Part shown: positions 6,013 through 7,188 of the stretch, in pieces
Position numbering within the stretch: position 1 is the first letter of the stretch
How the letters are laid out: every line of letters begins with the position of its first letter
Source: Clostridia bacterium
GTDB lineage: Bacteria; Bacillota; Clostridia; Christensenellales; Borkfalkiaceae
NCBI GenBank assembly: GCA_017631725.1
Contig: JAGBSS010000012.1
Location: 1 to 7,188 of the forward strand
DNA: 7,188 nt
Reading direction: 5' to 3'
The notes under the pieces: generated by a model
Told to the model about the DNA's origin: nothing
What the model saw: the letters and a program-made list of their open reading frames with translations, nothing else
Databases searched by the model: none
Translations under genes and position numbers: made by a program

Positions 6013-6732
6013 ATGAACGTTTACGAAATAAAGTCTATGGGTGAAAGAATAAAGGGAAACCCATACGTTGGTAGAGGCATAGTTTTAGGCAAGTCGCAAG
6101 ATGGCAAAAAGGCGGCTATTGCTTATTTTATAATGGGCAGAAGTGAAAACAGCAGAAATCGTGTTTTCACCATTAAAAATGGAGAAGTGTTTACCGAACC
6201 ATTTGACGTTTCTAAAGTAAAAGACCCATCTTTAATTATATACGCAGCAATTCGCAGTGTAGAAAACAAACTTATTGTCACCAACGGCGACCAAACGGAC
6301 ACTATTTACAATTTCGTTAAAGACGGAAAGTGTTTTAACAAAGCCTTAAAAACTCGTGAGTTCGAACCTGATGCTCCTAACTTTACCCCAAGAATTAGTG
6401 GTATGATTACTTTTGGCGAAAAGGATTTTGCTTATAAAATGAGCATTTTAAAAAGTTTAGATGAAGTTGGTAGCGATTGTGCAAGATATACTTTTGACTA
6501 TCCATCTAAAAACGGATTAGGTCATTTTATTCATACCTACGTGACAGATGGCGATCCAATTCCAACCTTCCAAGTCGAACCAGAAAGGGTTGCAATTCCA
6601 AATTCAATTGAAGAATTTGCAAACGATATTTGGAACAATTTAGACCAAAACAATAAAATTTCTTTATACGTTCGTTACGTAGATTTAGAAACTAACGAAT
6701 ATCAAGAAAAACTTATAAACAAAAACGTTTAG
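6013..6732 (+). CDS. purO: IMP cyclohydrolase, PurO-type
   Basis: This 239-residue protein resembles the stand-alone IMP cyclohydrolase family first known from archaeal PurO (Pfam IMP_cyclohyd) and not the MGS-like cyclohydrolase domain of PurH. It would close FAICAR to IMP, the last pathway step. Visible features are NPYVGRGIVLGKSQDGK (16-32), the Arg-rich MGRSENSRNRVF (41-52), VTNGDQTD (89-96), which recalls the SNGSQTD-like segment of PurO, TPRISG (125-130) and GHFIHTY (170-176). It is somewhat longer than archaeal PurO. Its place directly before an AICAR formyltransferase without a cyclohydrolase domain supports the function. No signal peptide or membrane segment is seen. The symbol follows the family; some databases may simply say IMP cyclohydrolase. 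Confidence 0.86.
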   Translation: MNVYEIKSMGERIKGNPYVGRGIVLGKSQDGKKAAIAYFIMGRSENSRNRVFTIKNGEVFTEPFDVSKVKDPSLIIYAAIRSVENKLIVTNGDQTDTIYNFVKDGKCFNKALKTREFEPDAPNFTPRISGMITFGEKDFAYKMSILKSLDEVGSDCARYTFDYPSKNGLGHFIHTYVTDGDPIPTFQVEPERVAIPNSIEEFANDIWNNLDQNNKISLYVRYVDLETNEYQEKLINKNV

Positions 6733-6741
6733 GAGATAAAA

Positions 6742-7188
6742 ATGAAAGAATTCGAATTAAAGTATGGTTGTAATCCTAATCAAAAACCATCTAAGATATA
6801 TATGTCTAACGGACAAGAACTTCCAATTAAAATTTTAAGTGGCAGACCAGGTTATATAAACTTTTTAGATGCATTTAACGCATGGCAACTCGTTAAAGAA
6901 TTAAAAGATGCTTTAGGTCTTCCAGCGGCAACTTCTTTTAAACACGTTAGCCCAACTTCTGCAGCAGTTGGTATTCCACTTTCTGCTAAACTTAAAAAAG
7001 CTTGCTTTGTAGATGATATAGAAGGTTTAGACCAATCTCCATTAGCCTGTGCTTACGCAAGGGCAAGGGGAACTGATAGAAAATGTTCTTTCGGCGACTT
7101 TATTGCGTTGTCAGACGTGTGCGACGTTAAAACGGCAGAATTAATTAAAAGAGAAGTATCCGATGGCGTTATTGCCCCAGGCTATACA
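6742..7188 (+). CDS. purH: AICAR formyltransferase, stand-alone, ATIC-like (partial at window end)
   Basis: The first 149 codons are open to the window end, so the 3' part is missing. ATG 6742 is preceded by AGGAG (6731-6735), which overlaps the stop codon of the cyclohydrolase gene. The protein begins directly with the AICAR transformylase domain: KYGCNPNQ (7-14), matching the RYGxNPHQ start of that domain in bifunctional Pur[18 protein letters not shown] carries the catalytic Lys-His pair, followed by [22 protein letters not shown] and [11 protein letters not shown]. These last segments are strikingly close to animal ATIC (SFKHVSPAGAAVG, SFGDF-ALSDVCD) rather than the KHxNPCG and FGG forms of typical bacterial PurH. 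It would formylate AICAR (ZMP) with 10-formyl-THF, handing FAICAR to the preceding gene's product. ZMP is the riboswitch ligand. The symbol purH covers only the formyltransferase half. Confidence 0.92.
   Translation, partial: MKEFELKYGCNPNQKPSKIYMSNGQELPIKILSGRPGYINFLDAFNAWQLVKELKDALGLPAATSFKHVSPTSAAVGIPLSAKLKKACFVDDIEGLDQSPLACAYARARGTDRKCSFGDFIALSDVCDVKTAELIKREVSDGVIAPGYT

Overview
This window holds most of a de novo purine (IMP) biosynthesis operon, preceded by a separate transporter gene. All genes are on the plus strand. The DNA is AT-rich, the spacers between genes are short, and ribosome binding sites are strong AGGAG-type. Promoters are sigma-A-like, and the purine leader is a ZTP-type riboswitch. 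Together with the Pur enzyme subfamilies, this suggests a low-GC Bacillota, most likely a Clostridia-type anaerobe. The exact lineage cannot be fixed from the sequence alone.

Layout. Bases 1-189 are non-coding and hold a near-perfect inverted repeat (9-31) and a good promoter (151-179) placed almost on top of the next start codon. Bases 190-1386 encode a 12-helix MFS transporter, closed by an intrinsic terminator (1397-1427). Bases 1428-1639 carry the control region of the purine operon: an AT-only palindrome, a near-consensus promoter, a ZTP/ZMP riboswitch aptamer and an overlapping terminator hairpin. The operon then runs purE, purC, a purF homologue, purM, purN, a PurO-type IMP cyclohydrolase and a free-standing AICAR formyltransferase. 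The last gene is cut by the window end. Gaps between genes are 2-39 bases and no terminator was seen between them.

How the genes work together. The products cover PRA formation (PurF homologue), formylation of GAR (PurN), AIR synthesis (PurM), carboxylation (PurE), SAICAR synthesis (PurC), AICAR formylation and IMP ring closure. PurD, PurL/Q/S, PurB and PurK are not in the window. The riboswitch would sense ZMP/ZTP, the intermediate that builds up when 10-formyl-THF is short. The enzyme that consumes ZMP is the last gene visible in the same operon.

Most notable points. (1) The PurF homologue has an intact PRPP-binding motif and four cysteines matching the Fe-S ligand positions. Its N-terminal glutaminase domain, however, lacks the catalytic cysteine (Gly at position 2) and other glutamine-site residues, so it is probably not a classical glutamine amidotransferase. 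(2) The usual bifunctional PurH is replaced by two proteins: an archaeal PurO-type cyclohydrolase and an AICAR formyltransferase that resembles the C-terminal half of animal ATIC more than ordinary bacterial PurH. No evidence of phage, IS elements, CRISPR, tRNA or rRNA was seen.
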